A stretch of 64,000 bases of DNA, taken from positions 37,135,235 to 37,199,234 of the forward strand of contig CM055607.1 of NCBI GenBank assembly GCA_029379385.1. The letters are read 5' to 3'. This DNA comes from Quillaja saponaria (taxonomy: Eukaryota; Streptophyta; Magnoliopsida; Fabales; Quillajaceae). A program made the position numbers and the translations under genes. The notes under the pieces were generated by a model, which was not told where the DNA came from, made no database searches, and was given only the letters and a program-made list of their open reading frames with translations. Below are positions 1-12,800 of the stretch, one piece after another; the stretch's first letter is position 1, and each line of letters opens with the position of its first letter.

Positions 1-1247
1 TTATAATTTTGTACAAGTTATTATGAAACTGTCAAAAAGTCAGGACAAATTTTAAAAATATCTTATATAATACTTTTAGAATATAATTAAAAAAAAATTT
101 CTATAAAATAATCAAATAATTTTTGCATACTGCAACTTATAAAAGATGACATAACTCCCTTAAAATATAATCAATTTCAGCCTAACTTACTTTTTATCTT
201 TAAAAAGAGTTGAAAAAATTTAAAATTTTCATTTTAATATATACATAAACATTCCATGTAACTGATAAATAAATAATATATATAAATAAATAAATAATAA
301 TAAATTTGATAAATATTTAACATTTGTGAATCCGCTTGTTACTAAACAATATCATTGAGATTTTAATTCAAATAATTACACGAAAGAGTCAAGTAAGTAA
401 GACGGGTCCCGGTTCAATTTAATTTTGAAGAAATTTTCTTCGCTTCCATTTCCACGTTCCTTCCGCGGAGACAATGAAATTTTCCATGACATGGACAGTC
501 AACGCTTGGCACCCCCAGCAAAGGACTCAAGTCTATGAATTCTTATTCCCTTCTTGTGGATTTAAATTACAATAGAACCTTATCACAAATATCATAATTT
601 TCATAAAGAAAAAAAGAAACACTATCAGCTATTGACCAGTTGACTTCTGCCTCGTTTGTTATTCCCAATAGTCATAGTGTCATACACAGGCCACATTAAA
701 CCATCGTGCATACTAAGGAAAAGAAATAAGAGCTTGATATTTGTAAGAATATAGAGAGTTCAATATTTGGGAAATAAGGAATAGCTGAGTTTACTAAAGG
801 CATCTGGTATGGGACTGCTAACTGCTTTTCCGATGTACAAAAGTAAATTTTAAACATCTTTCAAGTGACATAACCTGATGATCTAGAACCACCAACTCCT
901 TTTAACAAGAGATGCCAAGTTCAAATCTCATATACACTACAAGGATGGAAGCAAGAAAATGATGATAAGGATAACTTGCACGCCTGAAGAATTCATAATC
1001 AGCAATTAACTGATATGATATATCTTTTTATTAGAATGGACTGCAGTTAAACATTAATAGACAAGTTCCAAGACTCATCCTACCAACAGAAGAGTAGCAT
1101 TTAATATGGCACATACGCACAAAAACAGTCTTAAATGAGATTCAAATAGCATATTAAAAAAAAAGTCCAAAGATTTGGGTGTTCTACGCTAATTCCTCAA
1201 TGGACAAACAGAAAATTGAGAGCAAGAGGCTTCATAGGATTTCTTCC
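1..1247. other. AT-rich flank downstream of mtACP, no gene seen
   Basis: Low-complexity AT-rich DNA with TAAA/TAA runs around 260-305 and no convincing open frame on either strand. A somewhat GC-richer patch at about 420-540 shows no coding pattern. The part next to 1248 is expected to include the 3' UTR of the mtACP gene on the minus strand. Confidence 0.5.
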
Positions 1248-3541
1248 CTACTTCGCCTGAGGGTGGGAGGCAATAAAGTCAACAGCAAGACTGATCGAGT
1301 TAATCTTGTCAGCTTCATTATCAGGGATCTCAAACTTAAATTCTTCTTCAAGTGCCATCATAATCTCCTGTGCATCTAAACTATCCAATCCAAGATCATT
1401 CTGAAAATGAGCATTTGGTGTAACCTGCCAAAATATGTTTCAAAGTCATTAAGTTTATTTATAACTTACAGAAAAGCAAAACTAATTGTGTTATCAAATA
1501 TTAATCCTTGCTCTTTTATCGGTAAATGCTTTCAGAACTTCCATAGTTAGACATGAAAAATGATGTGACATGCAGACTTGAAAAATAACCTCAAATGATT
1601 GGTACTGCTATTTTGTTATAATTTAAAGAATTAGAATGTAATTCTGAATGCTTGACACCACTGTTTTTGCTATTATTAGGATTGGCACTGTGGGGATTCA
1701 AACCACAGAATTCCACATGGGGGGATGGAGCTCTTCATTCCAAGGTGTGTAGGCAATACTTAACTCCGGGATTATATTTCAGTGGGATCAAGTTTTTAGA
1801 CATTAATCAGCAACTCCTCAAAAATCAAGTGAACAAGTTCAACGGGCAAGTAGCAGTGTTAGATAGGCATAGGACTCAAACAACTTAGACAATGAAATAC
1901 ATTAATCTAGAAAACCATATGTGACTCTACTATTAAATCCTGACAACACATTTCGAGCTCATACCTTCGTTAGGGATTTTAACCTTTCTAACAAAAAATC
2001 CACAGACATCCTACAACATTTTAGTTCATAAAATTCAAATGTCATACTCTAAAGGGGAGATAATTAAAATCTTCAAATAATTTGTCATTTTTTTGTCGTA
2101 TAGATGATAACAATGCATATAACCTGAACATATCACCTTGACATCACCCAACATTCAGGCACTGCTTGACAAACTAGTAAGCTAGTTAAGACCAGTTTAA
2201 ATAAGCCATACTTCTAAAACCCACTATAAGTTGGATCTTTCCAGGTATGGTTTTGACTCCAACTTCCAAAGTAGTTAAATAAATATTAACTTTATGGAGT
2301 GTAAGAGGTAACAGACAAGGCTAATTTAGAACTGGCCCCATAGTAAGTGGGCAATGCTTGAGATCACCAGAGGGTAATGAAAAAACTGACTTAAATGTTA
2401 ACCTCTAGAACTGATACGAATTCCCAGCCACATCTAAATGAATGCAGAAATATAAATGCAAATTACAAACTTAGATCCACAAAAGAATAACAATAATCTT
2501 GCTGATCTTGTTTCACCACAAGCACAAAAGCAGACTCATGCCAGCTGCCATGCACAGAGCAGAACTTGGCAATAATACGCTTCTTAGCATCTTTCCATTT
2601 TCATTTCCCTGCTATCAGACTGGTTTCTGAGAGCATAACTGTAGAAACCCTAAACCCCATAAGATCTGGTCTCGTCATTCATATTCATAATTTAATAGGA
2701 ACATGACAGAAGGAAATATGTTTCAGAAGGAAGAAGATTTCCCCTAGCCTTTTGCCAATCAGCACACCCACATTCCAAATAATTTGAATTACGGTATCTC
2801 AGCTAGCATTCCCCAATTATCATTGTAATTGGTTGCTTAGAAGAGAGTGTAGGAACAACAATAATTATCTGTTCCAATTTTCAGTTCCCCTGAAGTACTA
2901 AAAAAAAAAAAAAAAAAAACCAATATCTACTCAAAAAGCTTCCATTATGTTTAATTTGTATTTTCATCTCGAAAGAAATCAAAACAAATGGCAAAGCTTT
3001 CCACTTTATCTTGTCTAACAGCTAATTAATTATTCGGATTCCAGTATAAAACATTCACGACTACCTCTGATTAAATTTCTCAGCAAGTAAACATAGGCCA
3101 AATAGCCGGGTTCACTGAAAATCTTCAAAAGCAACGTCAATATGTGAACACCTCCATTTCCAAACAGGAAAACTCTACGGAAATTCTGAGAACTACCTCG
3201 TTCTAAAATAATGTGTTAATAAACTTAAAAGTATTCACCTATGCAAATCTAAGTTACTGGATAAATTTTCTCGGCAGCAAAACAGAATACAAATGGATTA
3301 TTTTAGGGGTAACCATTAACCAACACTTTACCTTGGAAGGATCAACTTTCTGGAAATTTTTGACAACGGAGACAACACGATCGGTGACCTCCGATTTGTC
3401 AAGGAAGGAACCCCTCACCTCCTCCGAAAAGCGGCGGAGTAACACGTTAGAGGAAAGAGTGAAAGGGATAAGTCTAGGGTTTTGAGGAAAATCCTGAACG
3501 TGCACTCTCAAGTATTTCAGCAAAGCACTCCTCGCCGCCAT
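1248..3541 (-). CDS. mtACP: mitochondrial acyl carrier protein, two exons
   Basis: Coding exons are 3332-3541 and 1248-1424, joined as complement; the 1907-bp intron has gt/ag borders and phase 0. The product is 128 residues. Residues 1 to about 40 are rich in Arg, Ser and Leu and lack acidic residues until the FSEEV stretch, as in a mitochondrial presequence. The mature part is a four-helix ACP with the phosphopantetheine site DLGLDSLD; Ser85 is the predicted attachment residue. It is followed by the acidic recognition helix (MMALEEEF) and the IPDNEAD segment. Family role: carries acyl intermediates of mitochondrial fatty-acid synthesis for lipoate and is a small subunit of complex I. The ATG at 3541 is the first in frame; the frame extends upstream without another ATG. 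It shares a short divergent promoter with the gene at 3898. The family is certain; which mtACP paralogue it is I cannot tell. Confidence 0.95.
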
Positions 3542-3897
3542 TGTAGCACTTCGCAAACTTGTTGAGCTCTCTCTCGTCTCTCGCAACTCGCTAGCCGTGA
3601 AGGGGAGAAACTGAGAAAGTGACTAGTAGTAGGAAAATATCCAAATGGTTTTCGTTGATCTAACAGCTGTCGTTTCATGGACGTTGCGGGCCTGGCAGTA
3701 ATACTATATAACCTGTTCGAGTGGGCTAATGTGGAATGGACCGCTCTTTTTTTACTTTGGTCCGCAGCATCCAGGTCGGACCACAAGTGACCGAATTGTC
3801 TGCGGGTTGCCTCGGACTGATATCTAGCAGTCACTGTTAACTTGAGTCTCAGCTGAGAAGTTTTAGCTGCTACTACTGTCTACGACCATTTACGAAA
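3542..3897. promoter_or_regulatory. 356-bp divergent spacer between mtACP and SDR gene
   Basis: The start codons of the minus-strand mtACP gene and the plus-strand dehydrogenase lie 356 bp apart, so this stretch must hold both 5' UTRs and both core promoters. A plus-strand TATA-like CTATATAA lies at 3704-3711, about 190 bp before the dehydrogenase ATG; no equally clear TATA is seen towards mtACP. GGGCC and GGGCT motifs at about 3688 and 3723 resemble site-II-like elements. Functional assignment is inference. Confidence 0.55.
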
Positions 3898-6800
3898 ATG
3901 AATTTGATATTGCCAATCCTGTCAATCTTCGCCTTTTTATTCCTCTTCCTTTTATTCAAGTTCGTCACTGCTTATGGTATATTACTGAACCCTTCTCTAT
4001 CCATCTCTTTTGTATGTAGAAATGGGAAAAAGATGGGAATTTTCGGCTGTTTTGACTCTTGTATGTTGTTTGTTGTAATTTGTCAATTTCTTGAATCATA
4101 TATAGGGGACTTTACTTTGATGTCCAAGAGGCATGTAAAACGCGAAGAAATTGAAGATAAAGTAAGCAACTCCTAGTTTAGTTCCTAAGTTCCTATTTGG
4201 ATATGATTTTTAACCTTTTATCTTTCTTTTTTTTTACAATGTTGTTTCAGGTTGTTTGGATTACGGGTGCTAGCCGTGGAATTGGTATCATATCCATAAG
4301 TCTCCCTTTTAAAGTTATTGTTGGCAATTACTATCTCATTATTCTTGGTGATTGTTTGATCAGTGGTTGTACGGTGAGAGAATCACTGTCCTTTATAGTG
4401 ATGTTTGGATATAAAGACTAAGATTTTTGAGTTTCTTTCTGTTTCTTCGATTTAAACCATTCTTTTCTTACCTATTTATTTTTTTCTTTCAAAATCACCA
4501 AGTTTTAAGATTAATTATTCATTAGGGCTGTTTTTGTTTTTGTTTTTATCTAGTACATTTCGACTTTGAGTTGCTTCTTGAGTATCATGAAATGCTTCAA
4601 AATTATCTTCTCGGAGCAGTAAACATGAAAAATGATGCTATCCATGTAAATTTAATATTATCATCTTAATAAAATTTCATTGATATTAAAGAAGAACAAC
4701 ATTTGGTTAATTGGTGTTAGTGATGGTCTGTATGTCCCACCTCTATCATGCTTAGTGTTCCATGTCATTTTATAACCTATCTCAACCTTTTCTAGAGGAA
4801 CTTACATCATGTTAAACATCCCAGATAATGGATTCTTACTCACTTATGAGTAACCTGGGATGTACAGATCTATTTTTACGAGATTTAATGAATTTCAAAT
4901 AACATTAATTTGTTGATTTATCTTTGTTCTTCAAGTTTATATGTTTTGGTTGTAGTTATAGCATTAACATTGTTGACTTCATGAGAACCTAAATAGTAAA
5001 TTATAGAAAAAGAAAGTGTTGAGCTTATACAATAAACCTACTAGAAAAGGTGAGAGCAATTTGTTCATAAGGGTCAGGACTCATGACCGTCGGGTTACCT
5101 GCTCAATTAGAATGGAGTTGCCATGTGTTGCAGGATTGGATCTTAGTTTCAGAATGTATTGGAAGTTCGTAATGCTTTCCTAGCATTATTCTATCTTATT
5201 ATTATTCATTTTTTCTTTTTGGGACCTAGCATAGTACTCGCCTACGGCTGGAAATACAGATAAGTCTAACTGAGTTGCAGCCATGTAACCCGCAGTTGCC
5301 TTTAACTGAGTTGCAGCCATGTAACCCACAGTTGCCTTTTTTGGGGCCACAGCCCATCCAAGAGGTGGAACTGATAACAATTCTCAAAAAAAAAAAAAAA
5401 AAACATCTTACATGAGGTGAGAGTCGTGAGACTTCTGAGTGTTTTTCTTTTTTGCAGAAAAATTCTCTAATATGAAAAAGTGGCTACGCCTTTTGGTAGT
5501 TGCTTTTCTCATGTCAGCATACTAAAAAATCCAATTGTTGTTCCTTTATTGTTCATAGCTTAGTTCAAAATGTGATCCATGAAGGAGAATCTAGTTTTTT
5601 ATTGTTAGAGTATAAATATAGATAGCTTAGTTAATTGTCAGTTTTTCTTGTTTATAGCTAGTTTCCTTATTATGTACAATTAACTTACTTGTGTTCCACA
5701 CAATCTCATATTAAAAATATATTATTTTAGTTTGAGAAATTATCAACCAATTTATCGAAATATTTCGAGTCTCGCTCTTTCTAAATTTTACGTGGTATCA
5801 GAGCTTGGGGAGAGAAAACTTCAATTTTTCCAGATGTGTCTCCTTCCTAATGTGTCTCCTTCCAGCAGGACAACTGATCATCCAGATTCGGTTGCCTCAG
5901 TGTTACTATTCATCACCATTGTTCATCAGTTTGTATATCTCTGAAAAATCTAAAATTAGTATATCTACCTCCGAAAAATCTGAAAACTCTATAATAGTCT
6001 TAAAACCTATTACTTATGTCTTTTTCGAATCCTCTGTTATTACTACTGAGAAATTGAATGGATCTAATTATTTATCTTGGGTTGCATCTATTGAGTATAG
6101 TTTATGAGACAGAATATGAAGATCATCTCACGAACACATTGGTTGATATTCCAACCCTTGAACAACCCACTTAGAAAAAGGTTAATACCCAATTATATAA
6201 TTTACTTTGAGCATCCCTTGAGCCATCTATACTGTAGATTTTTCGGGCATATAAAACATGTTTTGAATTATGGAAATGGGCCAGAGGTTTATACACTAAT
6301 GATATCCAAAGCTTTTAAATTGTAGTTACTAATAAGTTGAATCTAAACAGGTTGATTAGAATATGTCCACTTATTTGGGCAAGGTTAAGAATGTCAAAGC
6401 TGAATTTGCTAAGATATTATCTCTCACCACTAATATGGCTGACCAAAAAGCACAAAAGGACAAGCTATTTATGATACTCACTCTGTATAGCCTCCAAGCT
6501 GATCTCGATCTAGTTTGCCATCAAATACTGGCAAGTCCTACTATTTCTTTTATGGAAGACGTGTTTGCTCGGCTGTTACGTATCTCCTTTCCAATAATAA
6601 CTCATGTTAAGACTGCATATCCTGATTCATCGGCTTGATCTCCTACTCTAGCACTCGTGGAGGCCGTGGTCGAGGGGGTCATGGACGTTTCTAGTGCACT
6701 CATTGTAATAGGATAAGCCATATTAGAGAAAAGTGTTATCAACTTATTGGTTATCCGAGACCTACAACTAACATTGCTCAGTCAGCCTAGCCAACCAGCT

Positions 6801-9800
6801 TATTTGAAATTTCACCATTTGAGGGAAAGACTCTTAATGTCTCATTATCAGCTTCCGACTATGATAAGTTTCTACAGTACTTAACTACTAAGTAATCTTC
6901 TCATGGTAATTATGTCACCTATTTTTCTTAGACTTCTTATGACACTTGGATTCTCAATTCTGGTGCCTCTGTCCACATATTTGATAACCCTAAACTTTTA
7001 TTTAGTTTAATAATCCACTTCACTTTCCACTGGCAATCTAGCACTTTAGCTAATGATTCCAAAATTGTTGCTAAAAGTATACATCAAGCTACACCATAAT
7101 CTTCTTTACCTTTAGAGTCTGTGCTTTATGTCCCAGAATATTCGTTCAGTCTAATTCCTGCTAGTCAATTAACTCTTTCTCTCTATTGTTTTGTCATTTT
7201 CATTTATAATTTTATTATATATGACCAACGTATGTAACTAATGATTGGCACAAGACGTGAGTCATAGGGCATATACCATCTTATGATACTGCCTACATCT
7301 TCAGTAGCTTGTTCTACAGATGTGTCACCCATTCTCATCCACAGTCAATTGGGTCATCTTAATCTTTATCCAAGCTCTAAATTGTGAGTCGTGTCAGTTT
7401 TGCAAGCACACATATGCTTCATTTCTAAAACATGATCTTTTAGAGCAGACTCTCAATTTTATCTTGTTCACACTGATATTTGGGATCCTAGTCATGTTAG
7501 TTCATTTTTGGATTTCAGTATTTTGTTACCTTTACTGATGACTATTCCTATTGCACTTGATTATTTTTAATGAAAAATCGTTCTAAGTTATTTTTTATAT
7601 TCCAACAATTTTATGCTGAAATTAAAACATAATTTAGTGTTTCTATTGGTATTTTGTGTAGTGATAATGCATGTGAATACTTTTACAAATCATTTTAACA
7701 CTTTATGACATCCCAAAGTATGTTGCATCAATCATCTTATTCTCACACCCCTATTCAAAATGTAATTGTTGAGTGCAAAACAGACATTTAATTGAAACCG
7801 CTCGCACTCTATTACTATATAATCGTGTTCCACTTCGGTTTTGGGGTGAGGTTGTTCGTGTTGTATGCTACCTCATTAATCACATGGTTCCGCATTGCAT
7901 AATAAAGTTCCGCATCCCGTTCTCTTTCCTAATCATGCCTTATTATTACTTAAGCTTCGCATCTTTGGTTGCACTTGTTTTATTCATAACACCTGGGCAG
8001 GATAAACTCTCTGTCAAATCAATCAACTGCATCTTCTTATATTATTCTCGTCTTCAAGAAAAGTATAAGTGTTACTCTCGTGAAAAAACATAGAAAAGTA
8101 AAAAGTGGATCGTTGTTGCAAGATTCGATGTTGAATCTAGGGCCATGAGTCATACCATTACTAAGTTGATTTGGTTGAAGAATTTGTTAAAAGAACTTGA
8201 ATTTTAGCACTTGATAACCAAGATGCACTACATATTGCTTCAAATCCAATCCTTCATGAAAAAACAAACATATAGAGCTATTGTCATTTCGTTGGCGAGA
8301 TACTTTTAGATAATACAATCAAGACCGCATATGCAAAATCCAAATATCAGTTAGTAGGCCTATTCACAAAATCTTTGGCAAGTAACCGGTTTCGATATCT
8401 ATGTAACAAGTTCGGAACATATAATGTATATGTTCCAATTTAAAAGTGAGTGTTAGAATGTAAATATAGATAACTTAGTTAATGGGTCAGTTTTCCTTAT
8501 TTATAGTTAGTTTCCTTATTATGTATAGCTGATTTACTTGTACTCCACCCAATCTCATAGTATAAATATATTATCTTGGTGTGAGGAATTCTCAACCAAT
8601 TCATCGAAATACTTCAGGTCTCTCACTTTCTAGCATTTACACTTATCAACAATCCAAATTCTTCTGATCGAATGAACTTGTAAATGCTGTCAAGATATTG
8701 ATACAATGGATTTTATGCTGAGAGTTTTTAGTTCTTCAGTTCTTTCTCTTGAGTTCTGGAAACTCTATCTTCTTTAGGCAAGTGACTTGTTAAGCTCTCT
8801 CTTTGAATGATTCTTGCTTATATCAATTTGAATGATTCTTAGGTTTTTTAATTTTTATTGGCTTGAGTTACATATTTAAAGATCAATTTTGAGTCACATG
8901 TTAATCAACTTTTTTTCCTTTATTTTTTCCCTCCTCGTAATGGTGGGTGTGAAGGAGAGATTCTCTGTAAGCAACTTGCAAGTTTAGGCGCCAAGCTCAT
9001 CATCTCTGCAAGGAGTGAAGCTGAACTGGAGCGAGTCCAGAGACAACTCGACGGTTTACTTCTTCACTTAATGCTGAAAGTAGGCCTTCCCTTGAGTTTG
9101 TATAAATTGCTTTTCTTTCATGTTTTTTGGAATGCCTCCAGGTAAAAATGCACCTCATGAAGTGAAGATTTTACCATTGGATCTGACATCTGGGGAAGAT
9201 TCCCTTAGGGAGGCTGTTGAGAAAGCAGAATCCCTTTTTCCTGATGGTGTTGATTATATGATCCATAATGCAGCTTTTGAGCGTCCTGTAAGTGAGTGAT
9301 TGCTTCATTTAATACTTATACATCATAAAATGGAAGGAACACTTGTGAATGTGAAAGAACAGAAGAAAGTTAACTTGATGAATGATGGGCTCCCTATTAC
9401 TTAAGGAATATGGTAGATTGTTGCCACCTCCAAAGAGTTGCCTCATATATTCTGAAAAAAAAATTCAAATAAATAAATAAAAACATTACATAATAGTATA
9501 TTTATGTGCTTGGATATCAATCTTTGTGCTGTTGTAATTTCTAAGATGGTAGGATTTCTCCAAACATTGTCTTTTATTCCAGACTGGTATTGACTGTGGA
9601 AAGTTGTGTTTCATATTCCTCTTTCTTTTCATAATGCAAGAAATGGTATTTTAAAGTACTCAGTTGAATTGTAAGTGTTCTTGCTCTTTTAGCTGTCAAG
9701 GTGGCCATCCTGTACTAGCTTGTAATAGTATATTCCATCAACTGTCATCAAAGTCTCTTTCTAGCTATTGCTGTATTCTAATGCTGTTTTCAGGACCATA

Positions 9801-12800
9801 TTCTGATACCTTGAGTTCTTTTAGCCAAAGATTAAGTATTTCTCATATACCAATATGTGATGAGTACCAAGAGTTCCAAGTTTCATGAACACTGCCTTAG
9901 TATGCTTTCAGTACATAGTTATATGGTTGCAGTTGGTAACTCTGAAGTTGTGTCAGTCTAAACAAATCATTAAAGGAAAAGGTGATAAACATAATATCAA
10001 AACAAAAAACTAAAGCAACGTAATATGATAATTTTCTTTACAATAAATGGGATTATTTTGGAAAGAATTTTCAATTCCTTGCATAAATTTTGTAGTGGTA
10101 AGCTTGTAACGTTGAATTTTAATATCTATTCCGTTTTTGTACCCAATGTTAATACCATAGTTGAGAAGCCCCTTCTTCGTTATGAATTTTTTCTTTTCTT
10201 ATTAAAAAAACACCAAAGTTGAATATCCCACGTGTGTTGCAATCATATCATCATATGCTATTTTCCAGTGTTATATGTTTCCTAGACATGTTAAGATGCA
10301 TAGAGAAAATGAATTGTAAGCAGTTGGTGACATTTTCTCCTTTACAATAGTAATTGTTTATATCAGTGTTATTAAAGGAGTGCCTCAGGCTCAAAAAGTG
10401 AGAGGCTCCAGCCCTCTCGCCATTACACCCCTCAAGCGAGGCTCATTCACTCAGGCTTAGTCTAGGTACTTCAGGCATGCACCTAACTCCCTCAGGCTCG
10501 CGCCTAGCCCATTCAGGCACATGCCTAGGCTCTTAGTTTGACTACTTGTTGGACCTACTTCTTTCATAACATATTGACACTAGATTTTACCTAATGGAAG
10601 CCTGAAATTCTTGCTTGTAGCAATTTTTGTTGTTTTATTTAGAGCACCGGTGCCTAGAACCAAGGCTCCAAAGACCCCTTCCGCCTAGGTGCGCCTAGAG
10701 CCTTTAACACTTATTTATGTTATCTCCTTGTGCATTGATTGATCAATTAATAAAGTTATTTGTTCTACAGAAAACATCAGCTTTGGATGCAACTGAGGAA
10801 AGTCTTAAGGTATCAATAGCAAAGAGTCTTAACAATCCATGCTTATTTACCATAGAATTACTAAAAATAATGCTCCCACTTTCCCCATTGTCATTCTTTT
10901 AAATTCATCAATATTCTATCAAAATATTCCTTTCCTCAATGCAGGCAACATTTAATGTCAATGTACTGGGGACAATATCTCTTACACGGCTTATGGCACC
11001 TTTCATGCTGAGGCGGGGGCGGGGTCATTTTGTTGTGGTACATGGAAATCATTGTCAATGTATGATCTTATTTCTAGATAATAAACTATATTGTTAAAAA
11101 CTACATCATTTGAAACTTGCAGATGAGCAGTGCTGCTGGAAAGACACCTGCACCAGGTCAAGCTGTGTACTCTGCTTCTAAACATGCTCTAAATGGGTAC
11201 TTCCATACCTTGCGTTCAGAGGTATGTAAATAGATGACTTCTTCAAGGGAAAAACTGCAAGAAGCGGGCCATGCATAAACTATGTAACTGCAATCAATAT
11301 GCTATTCTTATGTGCTTATTAGGTTTTTGATCGCAGCTCTATCGGAAGGGAATCAAGGTGACTGTTGTTTGTCCTGGGCCAATAGAAACATCAGAGGCTT
11401 CTGGAGAGAAACCCTTGGAGAAGAATGGTTCTTCTGAGGTACTCCCTGTTATTATGACGATTTTGTAATACTTTTTTGTTTGTGTCATATTATGCATCTG
11501 ACGATTTAGATTTGTTTTGCATGTGTTTTATTTCAGAATCATTTTTCACATTTCATTGTCAGCATCATCATTGTTTGCTTCATAAAGTAAATCTCTTCTT
11601 GAATTTTTTTCATCTAAGGTAGGAGAATGTCCCATTCTCCCTTTACAGCTAAGACGTCAATATGGTAGTCTCCTATGAAAAAAAATATTAAGATAAAAAA
11701 CTGTAATAATATAAAAAACTTCATTTTTTAAGAACCAGAGGACACATTGCGTTTTCTAAATTAGATCCTTCCCAGTACCTTTATATCTCAAATGGATGGT
11801 GATTATTATTGACTACTGGAACTCTCCAGAGCCCTGTTAAATTGGACATGGTATTGAGTCTTATAATCAAGCTTTTTTTAATCCTACCACCACCTGAGTT
11901 TCTTCTTCCTACAGAAGCGTGTCTCATCAGAAAGGTGTGCGGAGCTGACTATCATGGCTGCAACCCATGGTCTAAAGGAAGTGTGGATATCATATCAGGT
12001 AATAGCATGCATGTTGATTTATAATTACCTCTCAGTAGGTTACCCATCCATTTTTTGTTTTGTTTGGGTTCTCTTTGCTTTGAGGACTATGTTTTTTGAT
12101 CACAAACATTTAATTTGGGTTATTGTGACCATGATCTGAAGTCTGAACAATGATGGCTAGTATATTGTGGAGGACCAACTTACCAATGATTTAGTGTACT
12201 CTCCTGTTTCCAAAATGGTGCCTGAGTATTTTCACAAGACCTTATGCTTGGTTTATCCATCGATTTAATGTACTTTAAGGCAGGTAACTTGACATGGGAA
12301 AGTTATTGACATAGTGGCTTTCTTACCATGTCCTTTCCACCTTCCCAGGAAAGGCTTCCTCCGCTCACTAATTTTTTTTTTTTTTGCTGAAATTTCCTTT
12401 GTTCACTATTACTTCCCATCTCTGTCTGTCCATGTGTGTGTAAGGAGCAAGCTTGAACTTCAACTAATGAAGTGAAGTATAACTTCTTTTTCTGGTGGAA
12501 CATGAGCATACTTTCGAAAATTTACACACTTTATTCTGCAATATCCCAAAAACAAGTGATAATCTGGTACTTAGTTGCCATTAGTTTTGGATGGTTGTAA
12601 AGGAGGTGAATGAATATGCAAGTATACTTACTCTATACTATTTTGCCTCTTAGCTTTGTTGGCTTCCTTCTGACACGACTTGCTTTTCTATTTATATTAA
12701 CTTGTTCTTCCCAAACAAATATGATGTCCCTTATTTGTTTGGGAGATCATGCCATCTTGCAGGGCATAATCAATTCCTAAGATTTCAGTTTTTTGTGGTT

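Larger units (their letters stand above)
5603..8641 (+). mobile_element. degenerate Ty1/Copia LTR retrotransposon lacking reverse transcriptase
   Basis: The 5' LTR is 5603-5792 and the 3' LTR 8451-8641, each about 190 bp and starting TGTTAGA. The 3' LTR ends in CA; the 5' one has decayed to CG. The flanks tttat and cttat look like a 5-bp target duplication with one change. Directly after the 5' LTR, TGGTATCAGAGC (5793-5804) matches the initiator-Met tRNA primer-binding site; a purine-rich tract precedes the 3' LTR. Inside, in order, are a Gag-like segment (6045-6640), a CX2CX4HX4C zinc knuckle (about 6695-6740), GAG-pre-integrase and integrase fragments (7340-8000), and a short piece like the end of Copia RNase H (8320-8440). 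All are broken by stops. No reverse-transcriptase motif is seen, so at least about 2 kb is missing from a normal 5-kb Copia element. By eye the LTRs differ at about 30 sites, mostly transitions, pointing to an old insertion. Confidence 0.9.

Noticed and set aside
1652..1888. 78-residue open frame inside the mtACP intron
   Set aside because: No family features, lies fully within an intron of a confirmed gene on the other strand, and has no splice or promoter context.
7773..8093. 106-residue frame as an independent gene
   Set aside because: It is the decayed integrase region of the Copia element.
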